64,000 nt of DNA from Spirometra erinaceieuropaei (Eukaryota > Platyhelminthes > Cestoda > Diphyllobothriidea > Diphyllobothriidae), in assembly GCA_902702965.1 (NCBI GenBank), contig CACRXP010000689.1:98573-162572 (forward strand), written 5' to 3'. Of the stretch, positions 20,111-31,085 are shown piece by piece. The number at the start of each line of letters is the position of its first letter. Position 1 is the first letter of the stretch. The translations under genes and the position numbers were made by a program. The notes under the pieces are model-generated. The model was given only the letters and a program-made list of their open reading frames with translations. It ran no database searches and had not been told where the DNA came from.

Positions 20111-21014
20111 GCCAGTGAGTGTCCTAGGCTTTGTTAAGAGACAGTGGCTCTTCATTAGATGCAGCAACCGATCTTTGGATAAATTCCAATCTTCGATAAC
20201 GTTTACGGAAAAGAGAACATCTCAGTTCATTTGTAAAGCATCAGCTCTCATTTGGCGAAAGTCCCTTTTCCATATAGTTGGCCTCGTATTGTCCTTTGCA
20301 TACGGTTCAGAATACAGCTCGTAATCTCATAAAAGTACTTAGTGATCAATTCGACCGAGCGGAGGTAGGTTTTACACCTTGTCTATACTGTCAGGATCTT
20401 TGTTGAAGAGGAGGTCCAGACAGCTGGCCTGTTGCCCTCCACGCGCTCTCGTTGGAAACAGCACATGTTGCGTGAAAAGAGCTTCTAGGGTTGTCTTTAG
20501 TAGACGGTAATCGAAGGCATACTTCGAGCACTTCGTATGCATATCGCTCTAATGAATGCAGGGTGAATTAGAATCCCGCATCAGAACAACGTCTGGTCGA
20601 CTGGCGATCTCTTTTATGCTTTCCAGTAGACAATTATTGGGACCGGGATCCGCCTCCGGGGCCCAGTAGATAGTTACGGCTTCGAGGGACTGAGACCCCG
20701 TGCCTCTGTGGCGTCAGAAACCTTGTCGGTCCTCTCACACATGGTTAAGTTACTCTAGACGACATGGCCACTCCTCCGCCCTGACGGCCTCTCCTGCCTC
20801 TCCTAAACAATTTGTATCCTGTTAGTGCTACTTCGTGAGCACTGACGTCCTGTGATAGCCACGCTTCTGTTGCTGCTATAACATCCGGAGGCGTATTGGC
20901 TACCTCTATCCTCAGTTCGTCGAGCTTGAAAAACAGACTCTGAGCATTGGTGTAAAAGAATTTAAGTTTGTAACATTCGACAGTGTTTCGTTCGATTTGG
21001 CGCAGGTTTGTCAA
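20110..21014 (-). pseudogene. LINE APE-type endonuclease
   Basis: The N-terminal frame (20745-21014) reads FFYTNAQSLFFKLDEL, DVIAATEAWLSQDVSAHEV and RGRQGGGVAM. Further along the minus strand, in other frames, come AFDYRLLKTTLEALF, RARGGQQASCLDLLF (conserved Asp retained), PPLGRIDH at the SDH position, and TIWKRDF. Stops and frameshifts interrupt the middle portion, and the GDFN block is not clearly preserved. It sits between an ORF1 (21020-22018) and an RT linker (19563-20110), in proper LINE order for the minus strand. Confidence 0.75.
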
Positions 21015-21019
21015 TATTA

Positions 21020-22018
21020 ATTTGCTGCCGCCATCATGACAACTGGATGATTCCAGAGCAACACCGCATTCCTCTGGATCACTCGTTTCCTGAAAATAGC
21101 CAAGTTGCTCTCTCGCGCTGCAAGTCTCATCTTCAGCTCCGTCACTAATTCGCGGCGTTTCAGACGTTCCGCTGGAAAGTAGTCTGGATGAAAAACAATT
21201 TCCTTGTGAGAGTTTCGGAGACTGCTTTACCTGGACAGAAGTAGGCTAGCCTACTCTTTACTGCTGAAAACCATTTTCAGAGGTCGCGGCCGCACAGTTT
21301 CTGATTGTTCGCTCAGCTTCTTTCCGATCCTGAAGGCTGCACGAATGATTACCTATTAATTCGAATTAGACATATTGTTCAACAGATGTCGAAACATATC
21401 AAGTTCAACGGAAGTCCTCTTCTTCGGAGTATGAGCATTCGACTCCGATAGGCGCTGGACGACTATGAAATGCTGGCGATCAAAAAGGTTAATTTGTTCT
21501 GTTTCCGGCGGCCTTGTCAGCTGAAGGTCAGAGGAGATCCATTGGAGTCGTCTTGGGTTTTATACCCCTGTTGTGGTGTTTACCCATTCCAACTTGCCAC
21601 GAGCTTGTTTCCTCACTTTCAACAAAGGGTTCTACTGAACAAACGGAATGGCTGCGGGAAGTTGATGACTCGCTTCGGTTGTCTTCCATATAAACAAGGG
21701 ATTCCGTAGTTATTATTTCCTCTTCATGGGTATCCGCGTCCTTGCACTGAGGTTTTGCACAAACTTTGTTCCTAGGCTGTTTTGCAGTTTAGCCTTTGTC
21801 TTGTTTACTCAAGGACCGTTAACCGCATTTGCCCATCATCGTTCTCTTGCACGAGTTTCCGTAAAGCAGCCAACTCGTTTTTGAGTTCTTGGATCTTCAG
21901 CAGAATATAGGAGCATCCAGTGCACGACTCGTCCCCGTACCAAACAGATTTTGTTGTGATTACGCTTTTGGCGCGCTTTGAGGGCCCTTTGGTTTCCACT
22001 ACAAAGAGATCTAAATAG
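21020..22018 (-). pseudogene. LINE ORF1
   Basis: The N-terminal frame (21805-21999) reads KGPSKRAKSVITTKS, then WYGDESCTGCSYILLK and a probable coiled coil EL-KNELAALRKLVQEN. This matches the layout of the ORF1 starts at 8400-8560 and 33914-34120 (KR-R, then Y-D-E-A/S-C, then a heptad-like Leu/Lys/Glu stretch). The C-terminal part near 21250-21330 shows LQDRKEAERTIRN in a broken frame. The middle is degraded. It precedes the endonuclease at 20110-21014 and its 5' end meets the plus-strand LINE 5' region at about 22018 head to head. Confidence 0.65.
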
Positions 22019-22560
22019 AGTCATTAATGCGTCGCATACTCATCCATGCGAAAGGGCAAAAAACAGAGTTAAATAGACACAGAGGTGCACTGAAGACAGA
22101 CAGAAATTGGAGATGCACATAATAGTGATTAATTGTGCAAACGGGGTGAGGTAAGCAAGTGGGTGACCTGTCTGGGTGGAGAAATGACGCTAGGATGACA
22201 GCTCAACAACTGTTGGGAATTAAGCCCTGTTGGCAACTGCGGAGTGGCTCCGTGGAAAGTGCCGGCGTGGAGCGGAGCGAACGTTACGGTAACAACGGTA
22301 TTTGCGGGAAGGGAGTCATCGGGACTGTGAAGGCGGGACAACGGTTGATTTCACGGTTACGTGGTTACACCATCTCCATCCCCTTTTCAGGCGGGCGGAA
22401 GTGTCCTTCGTTCAAACAACGCTTTACACTTCGTGGACGATTATAGGCTGTGAGTTCAGTTGTGAAGTTACTCAGAGCCGGTCTCATCGCATGTTCGTGC
22501 ATCCCGGGAGGCCTAATATACTCCTCTGGATTAGCAGCTGGAAAAGATGAATATGTTTCT
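22019..22560 (+). promoter_or_regulatory. LINE 5' untranslated/promoter region
   Basis: It is collinear with 7860-8370 and shares the GCGAAAGG-type start, the TTGTGCAAACGGGGTGAG block, GACCTGTCTGGGTGG and CTGTTGGCAACTGCGG. The block precedes LINE coding sequence on the plus strand. This copy is GC-richer than its surroundings. Confidence 0.6.
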
Positions 22561-22860
22561 GGAGAGCGAAAAAGTCAGTGGTAAGTCACAATTAAATGTA
22601 TCAAAATGACATTGTTCCGGACATCATATTGTCTCTGATAATATGATGTTATAGGTAGGCTGGTCCGTCCTTTGATGTAATCTCCTCAGAGGATCCAGCC
22701 TAGGCGAAATTAGTCCCGAAATATTAAACGGAGAAATAAAACATGTTCAGGGATCATTTTTCTGGAAAAAGCCTATAACATTAACAGTTTAGGCGGGATA
22801 GATCCCAGTCCGTCTCAATTAGTGCAGGTACGCTTTTTCATTCAATCCCGCGAAATGGGC
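22560..22860 (+). pseudogene. LINE ORF1 remnant with internal deletion
   Basis: Between the 5' region and the endonuclease only about 300 bases remain where ORF1 should be more than 1 kb. The recognisable part is SQRIQPRRN followed by a stop, then NIKRRNKTCSG, matching the C-terminal end of ORF1 near 1690-1740. The RRM portion is missing, so most of ORF1 was deleted. A stretch near 22600-22660 with TATTGTC and TAATATGATGTTATA-like inverted sequence marks the deletion area. Confidence 0.5.
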
Positions 22861-23640
22861 AGACGCCTGTATATTGGAGTTACGCAGGTCAATTTGACAT
22901 TTTTGTATACAAATGGTCAAAGTCTTGTTTTGAAAATCGAAGAATTTAGGACACTAGTTTCAGAACAAAATCTCCGATGTCGTTGCCGTAACGGGCATGT
23001 GGCTCACAACCGAAATCGCGGATGCTGAGACTTCGATACAAAGATACCGGCTCTTTTGCAGAGACCGTCGAAATAGACTGGATGGTGGGGTAGTCGTATA
23101 TCTAAGGACAGGAATTTTGGCAGTTGAACAAGCGCACACTTCTCTCTTTAAATATGTATTTGTCTGGATAAAGACAAATAAGAGTAACGCACGAGACCTA
23201 GAACTCCTGACGGTTTACAGGCCACCAATTGTTCTGAGTGCAACTGACGAATTGCTCCTCCATTTAATCATGCAAGAAGCTAACCACCAAGAGGCTCTCA
23301 TGCCTGGAGATTTCAGTATAACTGCAGTAGACTGAAAAAGCTGCAGTTGACGATGTACCAGCTGCATTTAGCTGTTAGCGAGTGGATCATACACTCAACC
23401 ACTTCCTGACACAGAGTGTAAAGGCGCCAAGGAGATTAAGATATAACTAGCGAACAAATTTCTTGAACCTAGTGTTTACGAAAGAATTGTCTAACATTGA
23501 TGAAGTGTATTCCAGAGCCCCTCTGGGTAAGCGTGATCATACTACGCTACTGTGGGGTTACCCACACTTCTCCCAACTCCAGGAGAGAACAAAGTCCCTG
23601 CGAAATATATGAAAGGCAGATTTCAGTATGATGCAGATCA
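22860..23640 (+). pseudogene. LINE APE-type endonuclease
   Basis: The plus strand encodes MGRRLYIGVTQVNLTFLYTN, GQSLVLKIEEF, then after a frameshift GMWLTTEIADAETSIQRY and RNRLDGGVVVYL, LTVYRPPIV, MPGDFSITAVD (where GDFN is expected), TNFLNLVFTKEL (Asp replaced by Asn) and APLGKRDHTTLLWGY (SDH changed to RDH). Several catalytic positions are therefore altered. The closest relative in the window is the minus-strand copy at 32075-33001, which has the same MDKRLYAGVARAKLRFLYTN start and NEVYSNAPLEKWDHTTLLWG end. Confidence 0.8.
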
Positions 23641-24945
23641 AACTGATGCCCATGATAAGGGACATTGTTCAACTGAGACCCATCGATCGTATTGGTAATC
23701 GTTTCACTGTATCTGTTTCGATGTTTTCATCCAGCTAGTGTACAGATACTTCAAATCACCCTGTTTGGTTTACAAGAGAAATTAACAAACTTTTTGTAAA
23801 AAAATGGAAGATATTCAGGTAAACAACGTTACGAGCGCACCTCGAGGAATTTCATTGCCAACGAAATGCGGCCAAAATATTAATCCGCCGGACAAGAGGT
23901 ACTGTGTACCCAGAATTATCTAGCAGACTAAACAACTACAGAAGATGCTATTCCATTATATTAACAATCGACTGAAAACAAGGGCCCAGTCACAGTACTG
24001 AAGGAGGGTAATTGTGTAGAAGTCACTGAAAACGGCGAGAAAGCCGAACGTTCGAGCCAGATCCTCGTCTTGGTATTCACTAAGGAAATCGAGCTTCAGA
24101 ACCACAATGTCCACAGTGCTTTTTAAATGCCAGACCCAAGCTTGAACCCTCACACGTTCCGGCATCTGCCGTTGAAAGAGAGGTGCAGAATCCCGAAGAA
24201 ACAAAGTCGCCGGATCCGGCAATGATCATGAGAGAATTAGCGAACGAACTCTCCAAAACACTGTCGCATATCTTCCATTTGGCACTGAAGTACGAAGACT
24301 GCCATTCGAATGAAAGACGGCAAGTTTTTACCCAACACATAAGGACGGGCTTCTAACTGATGCTAATAGTTATAGCCCAGTCAGCTTAACCTGCCTTTAC
24401 TATAAAATAATGGAAACCATACTTAAAAAGACGTTAGTACAGTACCTAGAAGAGAACCACTCACTGTCGGGGTTGCAGTACGGTTTAAAACGAAGCCGCT
24501 CTTGTCTTTCCTGTTTGTTCCTATTGAGCGAGCAATGGATTCGCACAGTGATCAAGGATAGCAGGGTTGATGTCATCTACAGTGATTTTAAGAAGGCGTT
24601 CGACGGCGCCTCATACAGATGCCTAATCAATAGACTATTTGGAGTTAAAACAAGAGGAACGCCGCTTATATGGATAGCAGATTGTCTTAAAGGGAGAGCG
24701 AAAACCGTGTGTGTTGATGTCCCAAAGTCAACCGCTACCCCCGTTCTACGTGGTGTCCCTCAGGGTTCAGTCGTAGAGCCGTCGCCCCCCCTACTCTGCA
24801 TCAACGAATGCGCCAACAACCTGGGTCGCAGCGCTGGCACGTTAGCTGACGATGCTAAACCATAATAAGCCATCAAATCTGACACAGACAAGCATGCACT
24901 TCAAGGGTACCGACCAACTCCGCAACTGGTCTATTGGCCACTCCT
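23640..24945 (+). pseudogene. LINE reverse transcriptase, truncated after block C
   Basis: Linker fragments (HPVWFTREINKLFVKKW near 23757) are followed by RT blocks in a 151-residue frame: YLEENHSLSGLQYGLKRSRS, VDVIYSDFKKAFDGASYRCL, LKGRAKTVCVDV, LRGVPQGSVVEP, then CINECANNLGRSAGTLADDA. The ADD core survives, but two stops follow immediately. The element breaks off near 24943 after QLVYWPLLS. Part of this last segment (24805-24943) is repeated, with roughly 80 percent identity by eye, at 25926-26070. Confidence 0.8.
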
Positions 24946-25154
24946 ATCGTTAGACTACTGGTATGGCTGTGGGATCATTGCTTGCAGATATGTTTATGGG
25001 AAACTCTAAAAATACCCAGCTTAGACTGGCTATCAGAGGATTCGATTTCCGTACAAAATTTGTTGTTAAACCCACGAAGTTGCTACGGACAAGGCCAACT
25101 TAGACGCTCCCTCATCAAAACCGAGCAATACACACCAGGCTATCTTGTCTATTC

Positions 25155-25232
25155 TACAAGTACAAACCGAAGAATCCTTCATTTCTAGACGCCTTACTAC
25201 ATAGGAGGCCGGATGGTGGTGTCCAAATACGG
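25155..25232 (+). pseudogene. PLE RT scrap
   Basis: A 25-codon stretch reads KPKNPSFLDALLHRRPDGG before a stop. This matches the block E region of Penelope-like RTs, normally PFLDVL(L/V)-R-x-DG. It is isolated, with no other PLE domain adjacent, so the call rests on one short motif. Confidence 0.4.
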
Positions 25233-25239
25233 TAGCCGG

Positions 25240-25890
25240 CCTATCTCACGAAGTTCTGACCGAAATTCGGACGTATGTTTTCAATTAGAAAGGATTATTT
25301 AAATGGAGTTGTAATATTGGTTAATGTGCGTCATAATCCCAACACGTTTCAGCCGTTACGGGATACCGGCTTTTAAACGAACTTCTTTTCGGCCGCTTGA
25401 AAAAACCACACTCGGTTTGAAATGACTACTAGCAACGTGATTCTTTCCATTTATTTTCGATGGCCTTATAAATTCAAACATATTTTGTAAGCAAGTGTAC
25501 AGGATGTTCTTTATTGTATCTGCTTTAGAGCAAATTTCGTCTTCAAATTGTATGCACAGGGGCATCTTTCCGTTTTACAAGTTTGCGATTATGAGATATT
25601 TTAAGACCGCGAAATGTCCATCTATACAGCACCGTATCTGAAGTTGACGGCATGGTCCACATCCATTGCGCAATTGTATGAGCCCTATGTGGCATCTTCT
25701 CAGTAACGCAAAGAAATGTGTGATTTTCCTTAAACGGAAAGTAGACGACATGCAGACTGGAAACCTTAGGCGTAAGTGCATCTGAAGGTCAGGTTAAAAA
25801 TTATTCAGGAATTGAATTTTTTAAGATCTAAAGATACCCTTTCTTTGAGTATAAACTTCAAAAAAGACGTAATCTGCTATAAAAGAGTAC
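25240..25890. other. no gene recognised
   Basis: About 650 bases between two LINE RT fragments with no recognisable motif. Two short minus-strand frames exist (25356-25565 and 25575-25781) but show no family feature. Confidence 0.4.
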
Positions 25891-25894
25891 AAGA

Positions 25895-26500
25895 ATGAAT
25901 ATGTATTTCTGTGCAAGTTTTCTAGTCTATATAAACGACTGTGTCAACAACCTGGGTTGCAGCGCCGGCATGTTTGCTGACGATTTTAAACTATGGAGAG
26001 TCATAAAATCTGACACAGACAAGCACGCACTTCAAGGGTCTCGACCAACTCAGCAACTGGTCTACTCGTTGGCTTTCAAATTTTAACCACAGTGTGTGGT
26101 CCTACGACCAAGTACCAGAAGGACCAGTGAGGAGAATGATTCCTTCCAATACCTTCTTGATGAGCGGCTACCTTCAAATGTTAAAGAACAGAGGGAGCCC
26201 GGCGTTCCAATGATCTCCTCTCTCAAACCATCGCCACAGTGTCTAAAGGCAGCGAAGCGCGCAATCCGGACGTTATTCACAATGAGACGAGGATTTGTGC
26301 GGATTTATAAAGAACTGTTCTGAAAAAGCTATGGCTCTTCATTGGGCCTCACTTGGAGTTTGCTGTCAAGGGCTGGTGCCCGTGGTCTAAGAAGGATTAT
26401 CAACAGCTGGAAGGAGTGCAGACAAGAGCTACAAAGATGGTCAAGGATCTGGGACATCTGCCTTACGAAGTCAGGCTGGCTGAAGTGTACATTATTCAGT
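25895..26500 (+). pseudogene. LINE RT fragment beginning at block C
   Basis: The sequence starts at YINDCVNNLGCSAGMFADDF, i.e. just before the catalytic ADD, and continues with KLWRVIKSDTDKHALQ, FQYLLDERLPSNVK, VPMISSLKPSPQCLKAAKRA and a frame-broken FIGPHLEF block. It ends with LPYEVRLAE near 26460. The first 140 bases duplicate those of 24805-24943. The piece lacks all RT blocks upstream of C, so it is either a 5'-truncated insertion or the displaced remainder of the preceding copy. Confidence 0.7.
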
Positions 26501-26504
26501 ATGT

Positions 26505-26700
26505 ATAAAGGAGGTGTGCATAATCTTTGAAATCCCTATTTACAGACATAGACTGAATACTAGTATTTAGGGTACCATAAATATACGGGTACGTTTTATC
26601 AGTTCTTATCATATGGCCATTACATAAAATGCCATCGAGTCTTCGTTAAAATGTCTCTGCGCTTTCCGCTAGAACAAACGAATTAGGTAGATTGTTCCAA
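26505..26700 (-). pseudogene. LINE RT C-terminal scrap with 3' end
   Basis: The minus strand reads LSIADWNNLPNSFVLAESAE and then TFLTKTRW, the WN-x-LP block of CR1-like ORF2 C termini. Its left end (AATCTTTGAAATCCCTATTT on the plus strand) resembles the family-2 3' block (ACCCTTGAGCTCCCTATTT). It is a very short, 5'-truncated copy. Confidence 0.55.
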
Positions 26701-27099
26701 TCTGCAATCGACAGGTGAAAGAATAATAATAATTTTTATTCAAGACTTGTGGGTGTCCCTTCATAACAAGTAAGAATAACTTTTACATGAATTCTTGAAT
26801 TTTATAACGGGCTTACAGAATCTCGACAATGCTTAATTCATAGTTATAGAATAAGTAGTGTATTATGAAGAATGATGAGTGCGCAGTGAAAAAGGCTACT
26901 AACATATAAACAAAATGAATATGACTGCATTAACATCATAGGATAAAAACCCGTTGCTCATGAATATACAAAAAGCGGGCAAGAAGAAGCCTGTTTTTAG
27001 TCTTCGAACCCACAAATACTTTAGGCTAGTTATCTGGCATCTAGCTGAGTAGGAGTTATTTAGCTGTTCGGTGCCTGAGAGTTTTCTAGTAAGATGTAT

Positions 27100-28280
27100 T
27101 TAAGCATTTTCAATTTTTGAACGACTGGCCTCGTTCATCAAACCAAAGAATGGGCAGCAATACTCGAGAATGGGAAGTACAAACATACGATAAAGTCTTA
27201 ACTCAATTTCAGGAAGATATAAATTGAAAGAAATAAAGCCACGTGTCTGGGCGGATTTGGCCGTAATTCTGTCAGCGTGTGGCGAAAGATCAAGATTATT
27301 AGTGCAGCCTAAATCTAAATTCTTGATGGTGGTACATTCAGTCATAGGTGTGCCTTGAAAGACCATCAGGTCCAAAGCACATATAGCGACATTTAGACGG
27401 AGAGAATTCCATTAGCCATTTTGAGCTCCAAGCTGAGAGAGCAAGCAAGTCAGCATGGATTTGCTCCAGGCAATGAGGGCTCGTAGATTTATTGAAAGAA
27501 TATACACATTTGAGATCATCGGCATAAATAAATGACTGAGAATGTTTAACTCCCGACGAGATATCATTTATGCAAAGCAAACACAAAAAGGACCTAAAAC
27601 AATGCCTTGTAGGACACCACTTACAATAGGGCTCTCATTTGGAAATAAAGATCTCACTAAAACCTTTTTGTTTACGATTAGACAGGTATGACTTGATAAA
27701 GTCTATAAGGAGACTGTAAATTCCAGGAGCTTCGAATTTACCTAAGAGTCTTCTGTGTGGTACTTTATCAAAGACTTTACTAAGATCAAAATAAATAACG
27801 ACCACGGTAAAATAATCATTACGAGGAGCAGTTAGTGGATCGAGAAAAGACATATGACCTGTTTCACAAGAGCGATCAGGTAAAAGGCCATGCTGGGAAG
27901 GCCTAATAACTTGATTGGCTATGAAAAGTCGGTAATTTTCATGACGATAATTTTTTCAAAGGTTTTGGTGAGAGAAAGTTTTCTATGGACACCTGGATAG
28001 TTCTGAACACCCGAACGACAGTCAGATTTAAATACTGGAAAAATAGTAGAAGTTTTCCAACCGTCAGAAAAGAAACTATTTTCGAGAAAAACTGAAGAGT
28101 TTGTTAAGTAAAGGGGAAAAATCTCCTAGCTGTTTGGGATATTGTCCGTACCTACTGAGTAAGAGTTAGGTAGATGGATTATCCGTTTTTGAATAGTTTC
28201 AGGAGAAAAATTAATTATGCTGAGAGAGGCATCAGACAACGGAGAAATTGAAGGGATTGGGTCGGTTTCAATGGTGAAAT
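27100..28280 (-). pseudogene. LINE reverse transcriptase
   Basis: Reading down the minus strand: VIYFDLSKVFDKVPHRRLLG (block A), then a frame change, LLCINDISSGVKHSQSFIYA followed directly by DDLKCVYSF (block C intact), CLEQIHADLLALSAWSSKWL, PSKCRYMCFG, TTIKNLDLGCTNNLDL, then FVLPILEYCCPFFGLMNEA. The GV-QG block is split by the frameshift near 27590-27640. An upstream block near 28190-28280 is degraded. It is a broken ORF2 RT; the closest copy, 44710-45729, is open in one frame from block B onward. Confidence 0.8.
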
Positions 28281-28285
28281 GTTTG

Positions 28286-28720
28286 TCAAAGAATGAATTC
28301 AACATTTCTGTCTTGCCTGACTCCCCTTAATGAAGGTATCGTTGGTACTAAGCAAAGGCGGAATGACTTGGTGGGATTTAGCAGCTGAGCTTTGACGGAA
28401 GACCTGAGCAACAGGTCTAGAAGTACTTGCGTCCTAATGGCTAACAAATCTCTACGCCCATCTCGCGCGAGCCTCATTTTCGAGGCCAATTCAAATATTT
28501 TAACTGATAATGAGCTCATGGAAGGATCTTTAAGGTGCCACTGTAGATTATAAGTATGCTTTTTTATAGAATATGGGACAGCAGTGAAAGTGGCACTCAA
28601 TTTAAACGTTTTTCGTGGAATTAGGTCAAGAAGAACTTCTGTTACGTATTCTAATAAATGGTTTAAAAAATTTAGATCATTATTTGCAAGAAATATTGTA
28701 CCACTCAAGGGTGCTTGTCA
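28286..28720 (-). pseudogene. LINE endonuclease-RT linker
   Basis: A 140-residue frame between the endonuclease and RT of the same element. It contains LNHLLEYVTEVLLDLIPRKT, consistent with the helical linker that follows the SDH motif in these ORF2 proteins, and further on FELASKMRLARDGRRDLL. No catalytic residue is expected here. The last part (LRGVRQDRNVEFIL) corresponds to the pre-RT A-E-F-F region in a different frame. Confidence 0.55.
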
Positions 28721-28723
28721 AAA

Positions 28724-29400
28724 TTATATACTGATTTTGTTAATATTAGCAAAGTCAAAAATGCTACGTTGTACTGTTGACTTTGCAGAAATGGCAATTG
28801 GAAGGCGACAATGAGTTAATGCATGATCACTTGCGAAAAGGTCATGATAGAAATCCATAGATAGAGGAAAGGGGCCATTAGTAAGAATTAAATCCAATAC
28901 ACTCTCGTTTCTGGTCGAAGAGTGGACTAATTGAGACAAATTTAAAAGGTGAATGGTGTCTAGAAGCTTCGGGAATTTTGTAGAGGAGGTCTGTGTGTGA
29001 CAGTCAAATTCTGGCTAATAAAAATCTCCAACTATGATCTTGACATTGAACGAAGTCTCTGCGATTTTTTGAAAGAGTTCACAGAGTTGGTTTTCATTTG
29101 CGGAGTAACAAGTAGGATTATATACACATCCGACTAAGGCTTTCTATTTTGCGGAAGTATTATCGAAGCGAAACATAAATTTCCAGAGAAGGAAGAAATG
29201 TTCAGTCCATAAGGCGACTGTGCAACTGAGGCTCTGATGTAAAGAAGGCAACCACCGCCGCGTCTTTCGACGCGATCCTGACAGTATAAACTGAGCCTAT
29301 CTATATTGAGTGCCGAGTCTGAAATTAGAGAGTGAGCCCAAGATCCTGTAATGCGCAAAACATCTGGGTCAAACTCAGCCGTCACACTTCTTTGTTGTGC
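28724..29400 (-). pseudogene. LINE APE-type endonuclease
   Basis: The N-terminal part reads VVQKMAQQRSVTAEFDPDVL, RITGSWAHSLISDSAL (TESW changed to TGSW, so the metal-binding Glu is lost), YCQDRVERRGGGCLLYIRAS. The C-terminal part (28724-28939) reads SVLDLILTNGPFPLS and LFASDHALTHCRL, retaining Asp and SDH. The middle, where GDFN should lie (near 29020-29040), is in a different frame. A comparable plus-strand endonuclease start is at 47215-47400. Confidence 0.75.
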
Positions 29401-29590
29401 CATCTTTTGCACGACTGGTTCGGACTCAGTAATAAGGTGTTTTGTAAAGAAAGCATTAAACAACTCCGCCTTGTCAGTGTTGTCGATGATGAAGATTTTG
29501 ACATGGTTTGGCAGGGGTGGAAGTTCGTGACCACTCTTAGAGGATGACCGATGGCGGAAAATGTTGACGACAGATTTGCCAGGGTTCGAG
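29400..29590 (-). pseudogene. LINE pre-RT linker scrap joined to an endonuclease
   Basis: The minus strand reads HELPPLPNHVKIFIIDNTDK and AELFNAFFTKHLITES. D-KAELFN-FF is the hallmark of the segment just before RT block 1, so it should lie downstream of an endonuclease; here it lies upstream of one. The fused open frame at 29134-29463 therefore crosses a junction between two LINE copies near residue ITES-EP. Confidence 0.65.
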
Positions 29591-29639
29591 CCACTGAGGG
29601 CAAGTGATTCCCTTTGCCTGTCGCGCGCTTAGTGCATTC

Positions 29640-30608
29640 TTGTGGCCAGTATGTTCTAAGCAAACGTGCATCTAGTCTACAATTAAAGGATTCGACACTT
29701 TCGGAAAGAACCACCGCATCAGGGAGTCCATTCCATGCCCCAATGACTTTGTGAGAGAATGCGTTCTGTCGGACATCCGAAAGAGCCAGCTTCCTCCGCG
29801 GTTTGAACGGATGACCACGCAGACGGTCAGTCCCGGCCAATTCGAAGGATTCATCAGAGTCTAGGGCGCACTTACGGCCTCTGACAAGCCTGTAGGTTTG
29901 AATGAGATCGCCACGCCGTTACCTGTAATTGAGAGGAAATAGATTCAGTTCAGTCAGCCTGGTTTCGGAAGGCAGATGATGAAGATTCTTGACCATTTTT
30001 GCAGCCATCGCCTGTACTCTTTCCAGTCGTTGATAATCTTTCTTTAACCATGGTCGCTAGGCCTGGACTGCATACTCTGAGTGAGACCGGACGCATGTCC
30101 CATAGGTTTTCCCGAACAGCTGTTTATCCATCTGCACAAATCCTCGCCTCAGCGCAAATAACACCCTTATCGCGCTTTTGGCTGCCCTTTGACACTGTGA
30201 TGATGGTTTAGCGAGGAGGTCATTAGGACGCCGAGGTCTTTCTGTTCCACAACATTTGAAAGGGGCTGACCACCAAGGACGTATTGAAAGGAATCGTCCT
30301 CCTTACTGCTCCTTTTAGTGAGGAGTCTCAGGAACACACATTTGTCCGCATTTAAATTTAGGAGCCAACAAACTGATTAACTGTTCAGGCGGTTGAGACT
30401 GTTTTGCAGCGCGTACCCGTCTGCGTCAGATCTGATGGCTCTTCATAGCTTAACATCATCAGCAAACATAATGGCGCTACATGCCAGGTCCTCGACGCAG
30501 TTGATAATGTAATTCAGGAATAGCAACGGCCCTAAGACGGAGCCCTGGGGTACACCACTTAGAACGGGGGTAGGAGTTGACCTTGTGGCGGCCAACCATC
30601 ATGACCGG
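29640..30608 (-). pseudogene. LINE reverse transcriptase, C-terminal half
   Basis: On the minus strand the sequence begins at AATRSTPTPVLSGVPQGSVL and continues LFLNYIINCVEDLACSAIMF followed by ADDVKL, then after a stop SLNRLN, LLNLNADKCVFLRLL, and the C-terminal blocks RGHPFKPRRKLALSDVRQNA and GAWNGLPDAVVLSESVESF. The catalytic ADD is kept. The upstream half of the same RT lies at 31085-31800, separated by the insertion at about 30610-31085. The 3' end is cut at 29640 relative to the copy at 50758-51272, so the 3' untranslated region is missing. Confidence 0.8.
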
Positions 30609-30609
30609 T

Positions 30610-31085
30610 CTGGCGTCATTGTTTAAGACCTCGCTGCCTCAAGGTCAATCACCGTTTTGCAGTGAGCCGTTCCAGACACGCTGACCTAAAGTCACACGAC
30701 CGACAGCACGGGCACACCTGCGTCCGCACAGTCGCAGCTGCCCATTCGGCCACTTTAACGCACCTCTCCCCTGAAGCCACAACCCAAGCCCCTGGGACAC
30801 CACCCCTCGGCAAATTCAACACACACTGACCGGACACCATTTGGGCTTGGCCTAAAAGCCTACAAAAGCGGCTGCCACCACTATCCCAGGGACTCTCAGG
30901 CATGACTGGACGTACTCAACACCAGCCCTGGATTCGCCAATGGTCACTGCCGCCTGAGAGGACAACTCCGGGTTCTGTGCACAATAAACCCCTCATTCTG
31001 ATGCGTTCCGTCTTATCCCTACAACTTGGGATTTGATTTGACGATTGTAGCTCACATGCTGCACTCGCACACACTGCTTAGTTAC
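30610..31085. mobile_element. insertion splitting an RT, possible solo LTR
   Basis: About 480 bases of GC-rich, non-coding sequence separate two halves of one RT. It contains a CCTAAAAGCCTACAAAAGCG block that could be a TATA-like element, and about 120 bases later GCACAATAAACCCC, a plausible polyadenylation signal, then CTTATCCCTACAACTTGG. That order resembles an LTR followed by the first bases of an internal region. Short GGCC/GGCG repeats flank the insertion. I cannot define TG...CA ends, so the class is tentative; the insertion itself is much better supported. Confidence 0.45.

Larger units (their letters stand above)
26715..29400 (-). mobile_element. family-1-related LINE, endonuclease plus RT
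   Basis: A minus-strand LINE with an (AAT)n tail at 26724-26740, a 3' end reading TTTTTATTCAAGACTTGTGG on the plus strand, an RT (27100-28280), a linker (28286-28720) and an endonuclease (28724-29400). ORF1 is absent. Sequence from 27030 to 27700 is closely collinear with 45010-45770, so the two copies belong to one family. Decay is moderate, with frameshifts between the RT blocks. Confidence 0.8.

Noticed and set aside
30649..30903. 84-codon minus-strand frame as a gene
   Set aside because: It lies inside the non-coding insertion that splits an RT, has no recognisable motif, and shares its space with TATA-like and AATAAA signals on the other strand.
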